Source: Candidatus Bathyarchaeota archaeon (GTDB lineage: Archaea > Thermoproteota > Bathyarchaeia > Bathyarchaeales > Bathycorpusculaceae). Taken from it: a DNA stretch of 47,475 nucleotides. The notes beneath the pieces are model-generated. The model made no database searches, was not told the origin of the DNA, and saw only the letters and a list, made by a program, of their open reading frames with translations. Positions within the stretch are counted from its first letter, which is position 1. Each line of letters starts with the position of its first letter. Location of the stretch: positions 1-47,475 of the forward strand of contig JAAYYI010000125.1 of NCBI GenBank assembly GCA_012515445.1, written 5' to 3'. Of this stretch, positions 15,841 through 24,139 are shown one piece after another. The translations under genes and the position numbers were made by a program.

Positions 15841-18366
15841 TTATGGCTTCTTTGATACGAGCAGTGCTAGTACTGCACCGACAACAATTATGGCGATTAT
15901 AACGCCAACGATTGCTGGGATGAAGTATAAGTCAGCTGCTGACTGTGGAGTGTCTGTTGGTGCTGGTGTTGATGCTGCTTCGTCTACTGCAAATGATGTT
16001 TCAGCGATTGATCCGAAGTATCCTGCTGAACCTGCGAATTGGGCTAAGACTGTGTATTTGCCGCTGATGTCTGGGCACCATTGGAAGCTGTAGTAGCCGT
16101 TTGCGTCGCTTGTTGCTGTGCCGATTGTTCTGTAGTTGCCGTTTGCATCGATGACGGAGATTGCTACTGGGACACCTGTTGCTGCTGGTTGCTCGAATTG
16201 TTTGTAGACATAGAGCATCCATGCACTCATGCTTTCATCTGAGACTGCTGCGACACCGTTGGGGAAGCGTAGGTTCATTTCGGTTGTTTTTAGGCCTGGT
16301 GAATTGTCCATGACTGTGCCTTCAATGATGATGCTGCCGCCTTGGGTTGTAACCTTTGGACCGACTGTGACTGTTGTTTGTGATGGGCCTTTTCCGATTG
16401 CGTAGACGCGTTGGTCGTATGTATCCATGGTTGCGATGATGCTGTCACCGATGACACCGTTACCACCCCAACGAGTGTTACGGAACATGCCGTCGACACG
16501 CCAGATTTCTGCGCCGTTAGAAGCGTTAACACAGACTTGTGGTGCGCCTCTTGGCAGTGGGTTTTCTGCTGAGTGCTCTAATGTACCGAGGTAGATTTTA
16601 CCGTCAGCAATCAGAGTAATCCAGCCCCACCAATTCTGGCCAGTAACTGGCTCGCCATAAGCATCGGTCATGTTGTAGGTCCATACAGTGTCACCTGTAG
16701 CTAAGTCGTAGGCATATAGGATACCGCCGACACCTACTGAGAATAGTTTATCGTAGGCATAGTACCAGGTGTGTTCTGCGTTGCCCCAACCGTATGCGTC
16801 AAGGTATATTTCAGAGTCAGTTGACCATAGGTAGTCTCCTGTTTCAACGCTGAAGCCGTAGTGGGTTGTTATTTCTTTTGACCATAAGCCAATAACGCCG
16901 CCGTCTACGTTGTTTGATGCGCCGACGTAGTGTATGGTGTTTGAGCCTTCAAGCCATTCTGAGGGGGCATTCCACCATTTGTCGTAGATTGTTGAGATTG
17001 ACTGTGGTGATGATACGTTTGCTGTGAGTGTTGGTGTTATGTTGTTGAGTGGTAGTGCCCATACGCGTACTTTTGTTTGGTTGAAGAATATTGATACAAC
17101 TCTGTCTTCATAGACTTTTAGAATCGGTGCGAAGAATGATGTGCTTGCTGTCAATCCTTTTGGAATTGTAACGTTCCATGAGTAGCATTTTGGTGTTGAT
17201 GCATCGAATGTTTTTCCTTGTACTTGGCTGCCCCAGCTACCGTATGATGATGTGCCGATTGCTGAGTTCTGTAGACCTGCTAAAGTTGAGTTCCATAGTG
17301 CCATCCAGCCTGCTTGGTAGTTGGTTACGTAGACGAGAATTTCACCGTTTTTACCGTAAGTTCTGACACCTGATGGTACGTTGTTGAAGGTGAAGCACCA
17401 TTTACCGTCGAATGGATCCCAGGCAATGTATGAGGAACCTGAGGTTGAGTATACGTAGGTGAATACACCGTCGTAGTTGAAGCTGTCGAACCATAGTACT
17501 TGGCCGAATGCTACGGAAGTGTTGTTCTTTGTCCAGAGCTCTTCACCAGTGTGTAGGTTTACTGCGTGGATAACGTTTGGAAGTGCTTGATCATACTGGT
17601 TGTAGTATAGGACACCGTTGAGTACAATAGAGTTCGGAAATTTGCCTTCATATGCATCGCCGGTTTCAGATGCTGCTGGAATTCCGTCACCCAATAAACC
17701 GCCTGCTAAACCGCCAGTGGTCAGTTGATTAGCCCATAGAACGTGTGCTGTTTCTGGTGCATCGTCATTGTAGAGTGCAAGAGAGTTGTCTGGTCTTGCT
17801 ACCCAGTTGCCTGAAACACTGTACCATTCTCTGAGCTGTGGGTCGATTGGGCGACTCCAGTACTCAGTCGGTAATGAGTGACCTGGGTAAGCTTTTGATG
17901 CTTCTTCAGTTACTAGGAATGTGCTTGTTGCTGTGCTTGCGAGCATAACTGTGCCTTTAAGGATCATTGCGCCTCTTTCAATTGCCATAGTGTTAACTGG
18001 CATTTCCTGCTGTGGGAAGTTTGTCTTTAAGGTGTATGTGCCGACTTGGTTTGGTGTGTATAATGTGTATGTTGAACCAGTTGAGTCAGTGGTGAATGGA
18101 CCAAGAGTTTGTTTTGTTCCGTCTGGCGCAGTAACCTCGATTGTTATGCCTGTCCAGCCGTAGGCTTGTGATGCTAAAGCTTCAGTGATACCGCATTTGA
18201 GAAGCGTTTGTTCCCCAATACCGAGTATGTTAGGGATGGCGTCGGAAATCGCGTATGTTTTCATTGTTGTAGCAGCGCTTGCGCCGAAATTCAAGGGAAT
18301 TGCTGTAACTACTGATATCGCAAAGACGACTAATAGCGCCATTGCTAACTTTTGTGTAGTTTTCAC
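15841..18366 (-). CDS. Anchored surface protein with PQQ-type beta-propeller
   Basis: The protein has 841 residues. The signal segment is LAMALLVVFAISVVTAIPL. An Ig-like segment at about 35-135 precedes a PQQ/BamB-like propeller at about 190-670. Its blades contain repeated 'G.LYAYDLATGDTVW', 'VYAIGKG' and 'VNLHTGEELW' type motifs. A second Ig-like domain has GNYRTIGTATSDANGYYSFQW, and the protein ends in a membrane helix and VSKKP. No dehydrogenase active-site set is evident, so a structural or binding role on the cell surface is more likely than a quinoprotein enzyme. The start is GTG at 18366 with AAGGAG upstream. A paralogue lies at 37423-40140. Substrate or partner unknown. Confidence 0.85.
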   Translation of the reverse strand: MKTTQKLAMALLVVFAISVVTAIPLNFGASAATTMKTYAISDAIPNILGIGEQTLLKCGITEALASQAYGWTGITIEVTAPDGTKQTLGPFTTDSTGSTYTLYTPNQVGTYTLKTNFPQQEMPVNTMAIERGAMILKGTVMLASTATSTFLVTEEASKAYPGHSLPTEYWSRPIDPQLREWYSVSGNWVARPDNSLALYNDDAPETAHVLWANQLTTGGLAGGLLGDGIPAASETGDAYEGKFPNSIVLNGVLYYNQYDQALPNVIHAVNLHTGEELWTKNNTSVAFGQVLWFDSFNYDGVFTYVYSTSGSSYIAWDPFDGKWCFTFNNVPSGVRTYGKNGEILVYVTNYQAGWMALWNSTLAGLQNSAIGTSSYGSWGSQVQGKTFDASTPKCYSWNVTIPKGLTASTSFFAPILKVYEDRVVSIFFNQTKVRVWALPLNNITPTLTANVSSPQSISTIYDKWWNAPSEWLEGSNTIHYVGASNNVDGGVIGLWSKEITTHYGFSVETGDYLWSTDSEIYLDAYGWGNAEHTWYYAYDKLFSVGVGGILYAYDLATGDTVWTYNMTDAYGEPVTGQNWWGWITLIADGKIYLGTLEHSAENPLPRGAPQVCVNASNGAEIWRVDGMFRNTRWGGNGVIGDSIIATMDTYDQRVYAIGKGPSQTTVTVGPKVTTQGGSIIIEGTVMDNSPGLKTTEMNLRFPNGVAAVSDESMSAWMLYVYKQFEQPAATGVPVAISVIDANGNYRTIGTATSDANGYYSFQWCPDISGKYTVLAQFAGSAGYFGSIAETSFAVDEAASTPAPTDTPQSAADLYFIPAIVGVIIAIIVVGAVLALLVSKKP

Positions 18367-18581
18367 TATCTTTTTCTCCTTACAATATTTTTGTATAAGA
18401 CTGGCTAGATTTGCAGAAATAGCCAGCCTTACCCAATCTAAAGAGCGCCATTTACATATAAATATTTAGCAAAAAAAGGCTTTCAAACGCTAAACCCAGC
18501 AATTACGCAACAGAATAGTTACTAAAAGTTCAATGTAAAAAACCCATAAAAAAGCACAAGATATTGAAAAAAATCCACTGC

Positions 18582-18881
18582 CTAAAAAACATAGGTTTCT
18601 TGGACAGTAACCAACCCGTCATCGCCCACAATCATCTTAAGCGCGGGCAACAAAGGCTCCAGATGCTCCTGTAAATCAACAACCTCAATAATCAGAGGCA
18701 TATTCACAGTAACGCCCTCTAGATGAAGCGTTGATTTGCCACGCTTACCAAAACCATCCACGCCTGTCCAGATTGTTGCACCTGAAACTTTCCCTTTGAT
18801 AAGGCAATCCATGATTAGGGACTGAAGCCGTTTGCCGCCGACTTCGTCGTTCTTCTTTATGCGAATTATTAACTGCCACAT
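18582..18881 (-). CDS. DUF190 protein linked to fluoride exporter
   Basis: This small soluble protein of 99 residues has the DUF190 pattern: LIMDCLIKGKVSGATIWTGV, then DGFGKRGKSTLH, then PLIIEVVDLQEHLEPLLPAL. The fold is ferredoxin-like and related to PII/CutA trimers. DUF190 genes very often sit beside crcB, as here, and are thought to help or regulate the fluoride channel; a direct mechanism is not established. The ATG at 18881 lies ten bases after the crcB stop; a TTG at 18893 would overlap that stop. It is expected to be controlled by the riboswitch upstream of crcB. Confidence 0.88.
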   Translation of the reverse strand: MWQLIIRIKKNDEVGGKRLQSLIMDCLIKGKVSGATIWTGVDGFGKRGKSTLHLEGVTVNMPLIIEVVDLQEHLEPLLPALKMIVGDDGLVTVQETYVF

Positions 18882-18889
18882 TTTCTGCT

Positions 18890-19279
18890 TCAACTAATAA
18901 AACGCTCCATTAACACATTACCTAATGCTCTGCCGCCTATCACTGCTCCAAGCGAGAGCCCCACGTTTGCCAGAATGTTTAGCGCCATCAACACGTATTG
19001 GTTGCTCTCCAGCAGGTTAGTGGTTTCCAACGCAAACGACGACATAGTTGTAAAGGAGCCGCAGAAACCTACAGCGGCAAACAACGCATACTCTTGATTC
19101 AGGTTCAACCCAAGTGAGAGGACGGAGAATAGCCCTAAAATGAAGCTACCCACCGCATTGACTGCTAAGACGTTAACGGGCAAACCATACAGGGTTGCGG
19201 GTGACTCCACCATCTTGTATCGGAGGAAAGCTCCAGCAACCGCGCCTAACGCTAAGAGAGCAAACCCTATCCACTTCAA
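18890..19279 (-). CDS. crcB: CrcB/Fluc fluoride channel
   Basis: This is a four-helix membrane protein of 129 residues that dimerises in opposite orientation to export fluoride. The motifs are GAVAGAFLRYKMV in TM1, PVNVLAVNAVGSFILGLFS with the pore Asn in TM2, and GFCGSFTTMSSFALE with the Phe-box and central sodium-site region in TM3. The best start is TTG at 19279: GGAGGT (19287-19292) is seven bases upstream, and the protein then opens KWIGFALLALGAVAG. The frame's earlier TTG at 19294 overlaps the ribosome site. A fluoride riboswitch lies just upstream, and DUF190 follows. Confidence 0.95.
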   Translation of the reverse strand: MKWIGFALLALGAVAGAFLRYKMVESPATLYGLPVNVLAVNAVGSFILGLFSVLSLGLNLNQEYALFAAVGFCGSFTTMSSFALETTNLLESNQYVLMALNILANVGLSLGAVIGGRALGNVLMERFIS

Positions 19280-19298
19280 ACAGTATACCTCCAATTTT

Positions 19299-19368
19299 CC
19301 CGGTAGGCATTATCAGCATCCGGTTAGGCTGCGGTTTAGGCGGGAAGCCACGGCTAATGCCATAGCCA
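19299..19368 (-). ncRNA. Fluoride (crcB) riboswitch
   Basis: On the minus strand the sequence starts GGCTATGGCATTAGCC, followed by AAACCGC and then GATGCTGATAATGCCTACC. GGC/GCC forms the first stem. GGCATT pairs with AATGCC in the way the crcB consensus ATGG...CTGATRNNCCTACC requires. It ends seven bases before the GGAGGT of crcB. Fluoride binding would free that ribosome site or affect transcription; in archaea the mechanism is less studied. Confidence 0.88.
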
Positions 19369-19565
19369 CTTTTTGAGAGTGCCGTAGAATATTAAAAGCT
19401 TATTAAAAAGACGGTGTTGCAGCGACTTGTAGAAAGCCCGCAACTAATCTGCAACCCATCAGCGACGCTGAACCAAAAACAGCTGTTTCTGCAAAAAGCT
19501 ATGGAAGATGAAGTAGCAGCGTGGCATTCTCTTCTTCAAAAGCAAAGAGAAATAAAAAGGAAGGT

Positions 19566-20450
19566 TTAGATTTGGACGCCGTTAGCTGGGTCCGCAATAA
19601 CCTTCTTGAACTCAACCATAAGCTTCTTTGTAACTGGACCTGGCTTGCCTGATCCGATAACACGCTTGTTGGCTTCGCGGATTGGAACTACTTCCATGGC
19701 GGTGCCAGTAAAGAAGGCCTCATCAGCGGTGAAAAGCATGTATGCGGTTAGGTTGGTTACGGTGACTTTTATTTTGAGTTTATCGCATAGTTTTAGGACT
19801 GCGTCGGAGGTGATGCCTTCAAGTGCGCCCGTACTGCTTGGAGGTGTCAGGATTTCGCCATTTTTGACGATGAAGATGTTTTCGCCGACTCCTTCTGCTA
19901 TGTAACCGTTTTGTTCAAGGCATATGGCTTCGTCTGCGCCTGCTGCGTTAGCTTCTAGTTTTCCCATGATGCTGTTCAGGTAATTGAGTGATTTGACTTC
20001 GCTTGTAGTTCCGTCCACTGGGTTCCTTCTAACCCAAGTGATCAGTGCTGTAACGCCGGTTTCTGAAGCGTTACCTGCCTTAATGTTAATTGTATCGGCA
20101 ATTATGATAACTGTGGCTTTAGGACATTTACGGGGGTCCAAGCCTAAATCGCCTGTTCCTCTAGAGACAACCAAGCGAATGTAGCTGTCCTTCATGTTAT
20201 TCTTACGTAAGGTTTCAACTACGGCTTGCACCATTTCCTCCTTAGACATGGGGATGTTTAGCATTATAGCGTGTGCGCCACGGTACAGGCGGTCAATGTG
20301 CTCTTTGAGTTTGAACACAACACCGTTGTATGCACGGATTCCCTCGAACACGCCGTCGCCGTATAGGAAACCGTGGTCATAGACGGAGATTTTTGCTTCT
20401 GACTTTGGATAGTACTTGCCGTCTATGTAGATTTGCAGTTCGTTGGTCAT
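19566..20450 (-). CDS. ilvE: Branched-chain amino acid aminotransferase
   Basis: This fold-type IV PLP enzyme has 294 residues and interconverts branched-chain keto acids and amino acids using glutamate. VYDHGFLYGDGVFEGIRAY is the N-terminal family block. The PLP lysine is in VKSLNYLNSIMGKLEA, and EAICLEQNGYIAEGVGENIF and TADEAFFTGTAMEVVPI complete the signature. The ATG at 20450 has AAGGAATC upstream; the frame to 20489 would add an unsupported tail. No other ilv or leu genes are adjacent. D-amino acid transaminase or aminodeoxychorismate lyase are related, but the SLNYLN and TGTAMEV blocks favour IlvE. Confidence 0.94.
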   Translation of the reverse strand: MTNELQIYIDGKYYPKSEAKISVYDHGFLYGDGVFEGIRAYNGVVFKLKEHIDRLYRGAHAIMLNIPMSKEEMVQAVVETLRKNNMKDSYIRLVVSRGTGDLGLDPRKCPKATVIIIADTINIKAGNASETGVTALITWVRRNPVDGTTSEVKSLNYLNSIMGKLEANAAGADEAICLEQNGYIAEGVGENIFIVKNGEILTPPSSTGALEGITSDAVLKLCDKLKIKVTVTNLTAYMLFTADEAFFTGTAMEVVPIREANKRVIGSGKPGPVTKKLMVEFKKVIADPANGVQI

Positions 20451-20611
20451 TTGTTGATTCCTTCTTGATAGCCTTTCCATATTGTCCAATTCGTTGATAT
20501 AGGTTATCCCTGTGATACATACGAATCCTATATGCCATATTTATTAATCTTTAACCCGTCAAACCGCCTGGAAAAAAAGCGAAGAACCGATTATCTAAAA
20601 TAAAAATAAGG

Positions 20612-20630
20612 TCGGGTAAAAAAACCCCGA
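20612..20630 (-). terminator. Hairpin with T7 run after thrS
   Basis: TCGGG (20612-20616) and CCCGA (20626-20630) flank a loop containing a run of seven T on the minus strand. It lies five bases past the thrS stop codon. The T run fits archaeal termination, and the stem may help. Confidence 0.5.
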
Positions 20631-20634
20631 GCGT

Positions 20635-22539
20635 TTAACCGTGGAATACAGGGCGCTTGGACAGATACATCGGAAGCGGCAACGGCTTAAACGGTTTACC
20701 AGCAATCTTTGCCTGAACCGCCGCGATGAGTTGCTCAGCGGTCATAGCTTCCTGTTTACCCTTCAATTCACGAATACGAACGGAGAGTGTGCCTGACTCG
20801 ATCTCTTTCTCGCCTACCACGATAATGTATGGTATCCATTCCTGTTCTGCTTCACGGATTTTCTTCTGCAGTGTAGCTGAAGAGTCGTCGATGTCCACTC
20901 GGATACATTTGGCGGAGATTTGCTGGGCTATTGCTTCAACCTTGTCGAGGAATTTGTCGCTAATGGGGATCAAGCGGACCTGAGTTGGCGAGAGCCATAG
21001 TGGAAGCATCGGCGAGTTGCCCTTCATCTGTTCACGGTAAGCCTTCTCGAGCAGCGCGTAGATGTCTCGTTCCAGTGCGCCGCTGGGGCTACAGTGCAAA
21101 ATAAGCGGGTACTGTTTTTCGCCTTTCTCGTCAACATACTGTATACCGTAGCGCTTAGCGTTTTCAACGTCAATCTGGTCTGTTGAAAGCGCGGCTGCTT
21201 TGTCCTGGTTGTCCACAAAGTTAAGGTCCCACTTCAACGCGAAGTAGAAGAACCGTTCATTCCATACCTCCGCGAGTATAGGTTTACCGAATTTCGCAAC
21301 TATACTAGCGATGAATTCCTTGTTTTCTGCGTAGAAATCTTTAGTGAAGCGCATGGCGATTTCATAGTCGTCTTTTACTAAGCCGATGTCGTCTAGGACG
21401 CTTATGCAGAGATCGAAGCGGATATTGAATTCCTTCTTTGCCTGCTCAAGGTCAACGCAGAATGCGTGGCAGTCAGGCATAGTGAACGCGCGTAGACGCT
21501 TTAAACCGACGACTTCGCCGCTTTTCTCGCGTCTGAAGCTATAGCGTGTGAGTTCGTAGAGTTTAACTGGCATCTGTTTGTAGCTGAATTGTGCGTCGTG
21601 TGCCATTAGGAACTGGCCGAAGCATGCTGCAAATCGCAGGAAGAGTTCTTTGTCTTCTGATTTGAGTACATACTGGCGCGCTGGGAACCTGTTAAGGTAA
21701 CTGCTTAAACTCGGGTGGTGGAAGTCGTACATGATTGGGGTTTCAACTTCCATGCCGCCGTATTGTGCGACGCGTTGGCTAACGTAGCTTTCGAGCAGTG
21801 ACTTTATCATGCGGCCTTTGGGGTACCATCTGACGTTGCCTGGGTCGCTGCCTGGTTCGTAGTCAGCGATTTCTAGGCGCTTCATGAGTGGAACGTGGGG
21901 CGGCATCTGTGTTACTGCGCGGGTTTTCTTGATTTCGTACTGGCTGAATTTCTGTAGGTTGCTCTTTCCTTTGAACTTGTACTCTTCAATGGGTACAAGT
22001 GAGCCATCGGTTTGCAGGATGTGCCAGTAGGATTTCATGGTGTCTTCTGCTTTAAGCGCGGCTGAAACTGGCTCCTCTTCTTTCTTTGCTTCGCAAGGTG
22101 CGCCTTCTTGGGGGGCGGCGGCTGCGGCTTGTGGAGCGTAGCTTCTCGCCTGCTCAGCGAGCGGGTGGCCTTTGATGGATATTGTGAATTGCTTGTTCCA
22201 GCCGAATGGTGCACGGAAGGTATCTATGCCCTTCTCTTTGGCGTATGCCTCCATATCTTTGATTATGGCGAGTGCCTGGCTGGGCTGGGATAGGTTGCTG
22301 CTCAGGTGAGCGAATGGGTAAATAAGGATTCTGTTGGCTTTAATTTTGCCGAGAAACGCTCGGGCATCGTTGATGGCTTTCTGAGCCATTGCAGCGTTGT
22401 CGCCTTCTTCGATGGCGGTGAATAAAACTACAACTTCGTCTACTTTTGTCTCCTCTTTAGCTGCATCTTCGGCTATGTTGATTTCTTTTTCTACGGGTTT
22501 GTAGACTATGTAGTTAGAGTGTAATTGTAAAATGCGCAT
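20635..22539 (-). CDS. thrS: Threonyl-tRNA synthetase, archaeal type
   Basis: This class II synthetase has 634 residues. The N-terminal 145 residues (MRILQLHSNYIVYKPVEKEI...) are the archaeal D-aminoacyl-tRNA-deacylase-like editing domain rather than the bacterial TGS/SAD pair. The catalytic core follows: GRMIKSLLESYV, motif 2 at YSFRREKSGEVVGLKRLRAF, the zinc-ligand Cys of that core in RFAACFGQF, and motif 3 at LILHCSPSGALERDIYALLE. The anticodon-binding domain (LPLWLSPTQVRLIPIS) ends the protein. The ATG has GGGAGG upstream. A small zinc-type gene lies 18 bases upstream on the same strand. It charges tRNA-Thr in the cytosol. Confidence 0.97.
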   Translation of the reverse strand: MRILQLHSNYIVYKPVEKEINIAEDAAKEETKVDEVVVLFTAIEEGDNAAMAQKAINDARAFLGKIKANRILIYPFAHLSSNLSQPSQALAIIKDMEAYAKEKGIDTFRAPFGWNKQFTISIKGHPLAEQARSYAPQAAAAAPQEGAPCEAKKEEEPVSAALKAEDTMKSYWHILQTDGSLVPIEEYKFKGKSNLQKFSQYEIKKTRAVTQMPPHVPLMKRLEIADYEPGSDPGNVRWYPKGRMIKSLLESYVSQRVAQYGGMEVETPIMYDFHHPSLSSYLNRFPARQYVLKSEDKELFLRFAACFGQFLMAHDAQFSYKQMPVKLYELTRYSFRREKSGEVVGLKRLRAFTMPDCHAFCVDLEQAKKEFNIRFDLCISVLDDIGLVKDDYEIAMRFTKDFYAENKEFIASIVAKFGKPILAEVWNERFFYFALKWDLNFVDNQDKAAALSTDQIDVENAKRYGIQYVDEKGEKQYPLILHCSPSGALERDIYALLEKAYREQMKGNSPMLPLWLSPTQVRLIPISDKFLDKVEAIAQQISAKCIRVDIDDSSATLQKKIREAEQEWIPYIIVVGEKEIESGTLSVRIRELKGKQEAMTAEQLIAAVQAKIAGKPFKPLPLPMYLSKRPVFHG

Positions 22540-22557
22540 GTGCTTGTTTCCTCCCTT

Positions 22558-22779
22558 CTAGCCGAAGCGCCACTTGTCAAGGGTCTTGTCTTTTTTAGTT
22601 TTCTTTTTGAAGTCTTTATAGTGTTCCTTACAGATGTATGCGCGTTTGTCTGCAGAGCTAACATTTAGCCCTGCCGCTTTACATTTATCAGCGTTAAGTG
22701 ACCGGGCTGCTTCCATGTTACAGCCGTTGACGCTGCATTTTTCGCCTTTTTCGATACGACCCAAACAAGTCACGTCCAT
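22558..22779 (-). CDS. Small cysteine-rich zinc-binding-type protein
   Basis: The protein has 73 residues, five Cys and one His. It has CSVNGC (C-x4-C), a Cys at about 33, and YICKEHY (C-x2-H) near residue 50, followed by a lysine-rich tail KKKTKKDKTLDKWRFG. This spacing fits a small zinc finger of treble-clef type that may contact nucleic acid. I do not recognise a named family. It sits between the PfkB kinase (27 bases) and thrS (18 bases) on the same strand, so it is probably cotranscribed with thrS. No clear ribosome site precedes its ATG. Confidence 0.72.
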   Translation of the reverse strand: MDVTCLGRIEKGEKCSVNGCNMEAARSLNADKCKAAGLNVSSADKRAYICKEHYKDFKKKTKKDKTLDKWRFG

Positions 22780-22805
22780 GTATCCGTTTATTATCCGTAT
22801 ATTCT

Positions 22806-23735
22806 CTATTGCTTAAGTTCTTTTTCATACAGTACATTGGCTCTCCGATAAATCTCTTCTTTCTTACCGAAGTAAGTTGGCCCAATTGACTCAACTATCA
22901 GAGACGCAGCTGCAGAACCGACGGCGCCGCACCAGAGGGACTCTTTGCCTTTGAGGTACTCGGTTAAGAAGGCGCCTATGAAGACGTCTCCTGCGCCTGT
23001 GGGGTCTACTAGAACTTCGGAGGGGAAAGCGGGCACATTGTTCTGTAAGCCTTCAACGGAGAGCACTGCATCTTTTGCGCCGTTGGTTACGATGACAGTT
23101 TCGACGCCTACATCATGTACTGCGCGTATTGCGGCTTTGAGTTCTGACTCGCCGGTTAATGCGTAGATTTCGTCTTTTGAGGACTTGTAGATGTTTATGA
23201 GGCTGAATATGTCGTTGTCTACTTCAGCGGCGTTCTCATACACGTTGCCTTGAGCGCCGAAGCTTCGTGTTAATCCCTGAGGATCCAGCGAGAGCACTTC
23301 GCAGTGTTTTTTGAGTTCACAGGCGACTTCGATGGGGATCTCGTTTGCTATGGGTCCAAGATGCACGGCTTTGGCGTATAAATCACGGGGGATATCCTGT
23401 AATGTGAGGGTGTGTCCCTTGGTTTTTAGCTTAAGTGTTCTGTCGCTGAAGTTTTTGGTGTATGTTAATTCGAATCCTGTTGTGTCTTCGTCGGGGTGGC
23501 GGGTTACTGCTGCCACGTTGACGTCTTCCTGCTCTAACCACCAGAGGTACGCTTGGGGAAAATGTTCTCCGACTCTCGAGATTATTTGGGTTTTTGCATC
23601 CAGATTTTTTGCGGCGAGCGAAGTGTAGGTGACTGCGCCTCCAAGTATTATGAATGGCGCTGTTCTTGTGGGCAGGTTTAGGGTGTCAATTGAGAAGTGT
23701 CCTACAACTGCTAAGTCGGGGTATGCTGTCGCCAT
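22806..23735 (-). CDS. PfkB-family carbohydrate or nucleoside kinase
   Basis: This is a ribokinase-fold kinase of 309 residues. The N-terminus is DLAVVGHFSIDTLNLPTRT, followed by ILGGAVTYTSLAAKNLDA, the substrate-binding GG motif. VLVDPTGAGDVFIGAFLTEYL is PfkB signature 2 with the catalytic Asp and the anion hole GAGD. It phosphorylates a sugar or nucleoside-like substrate with ATP; the specificity cannot be read here. The ATG at 23735 has GAAGAGAG upstream and TATA-like TCTATATAGG about 30 bases upstream. It heads the set PfkB, zinc protein, thrS. Confidence 0.88.
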   Translation of the reverse strand: MATAYPDLAVVGHFSIDTLNLPTRTAPFIILGGAVTYTSLAAKNLDAKTQIISRVGEHFPQAYLWWLEQEDVNVAAVTRHPDEDTTGFELTYTKNFSDRTLKLKTKGHTLTLQDIPRDLYAKAVHLGPIANEIPIEVACELKKHCEVLSLDPQGLTRSFGAQGNVYENAAEVDNDIFSLINIYKSSKDEIYALTGESELKAAIRAVHDVGVETVIVTNGAKDAVLSVEGLQNNVPAFPSEVLVDPTGAGDVFIGAFLTEYLKGKESLWCGAVGSAAASLIVESIGPTYFGKKEEIYRRANVLYEKELKQ

Positions 23736-24139
23736 CTCTCTTCAGTTGTGAAGTACCTTCTTGTCCTATATAGAATTAGCCTACATGAGAAAATGGGTTT
23801 TTTGGGGGCTTGGTTTGCTGGGACCCGGCTGGAATTAAGGAGAAAAGGAACACACATAAAACTGCTATTTGAAGTATGCCAGAGTCTTTTCAGCCCATTT
23901 CCCACTAGGTGGGTAGCCCTTGTGTTTACTTTGCTTTATGGGCTAATAATAGTATGTTGCAACGCTTTGTTGTGACAAATGGTTGCATTCGAGGTTTTGC
24001 CTGAATAGTGCAATTTAATGGCAAAGATGAAAAGGGCAAGTTGTTGGCAGGCCTTATCAGTGGTGGAGGTTTCTACAAGCAAGCCTAATTAAAACAGCGG
24101 TAATCTACTGAAAGATCGATTATTAAAAATAAGGTAGGT
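23736..24139. other. Intergenic region, promoter only
   Basis: The PfkB promoter (TCTATATAGG on the minus strand, about 23763-23775) lies at the left edge. The rest has a CCCAC-TAG-GTGGG hairpin at about 23910 and TTTGT-TGTG-ACAAA at about 23965. A 75-codon plus-strand frame exists but lacks a ribosome site and recognisable protein features. I see no gene. Confidence 0.4.

Noticed and set aside
23748-23975. 75-codon plus-strand frame in the PfkB upstream region
   Set aside because: No ribosome site, runs through the PfkB promoter, and the translation has no family or clean membrane topology.
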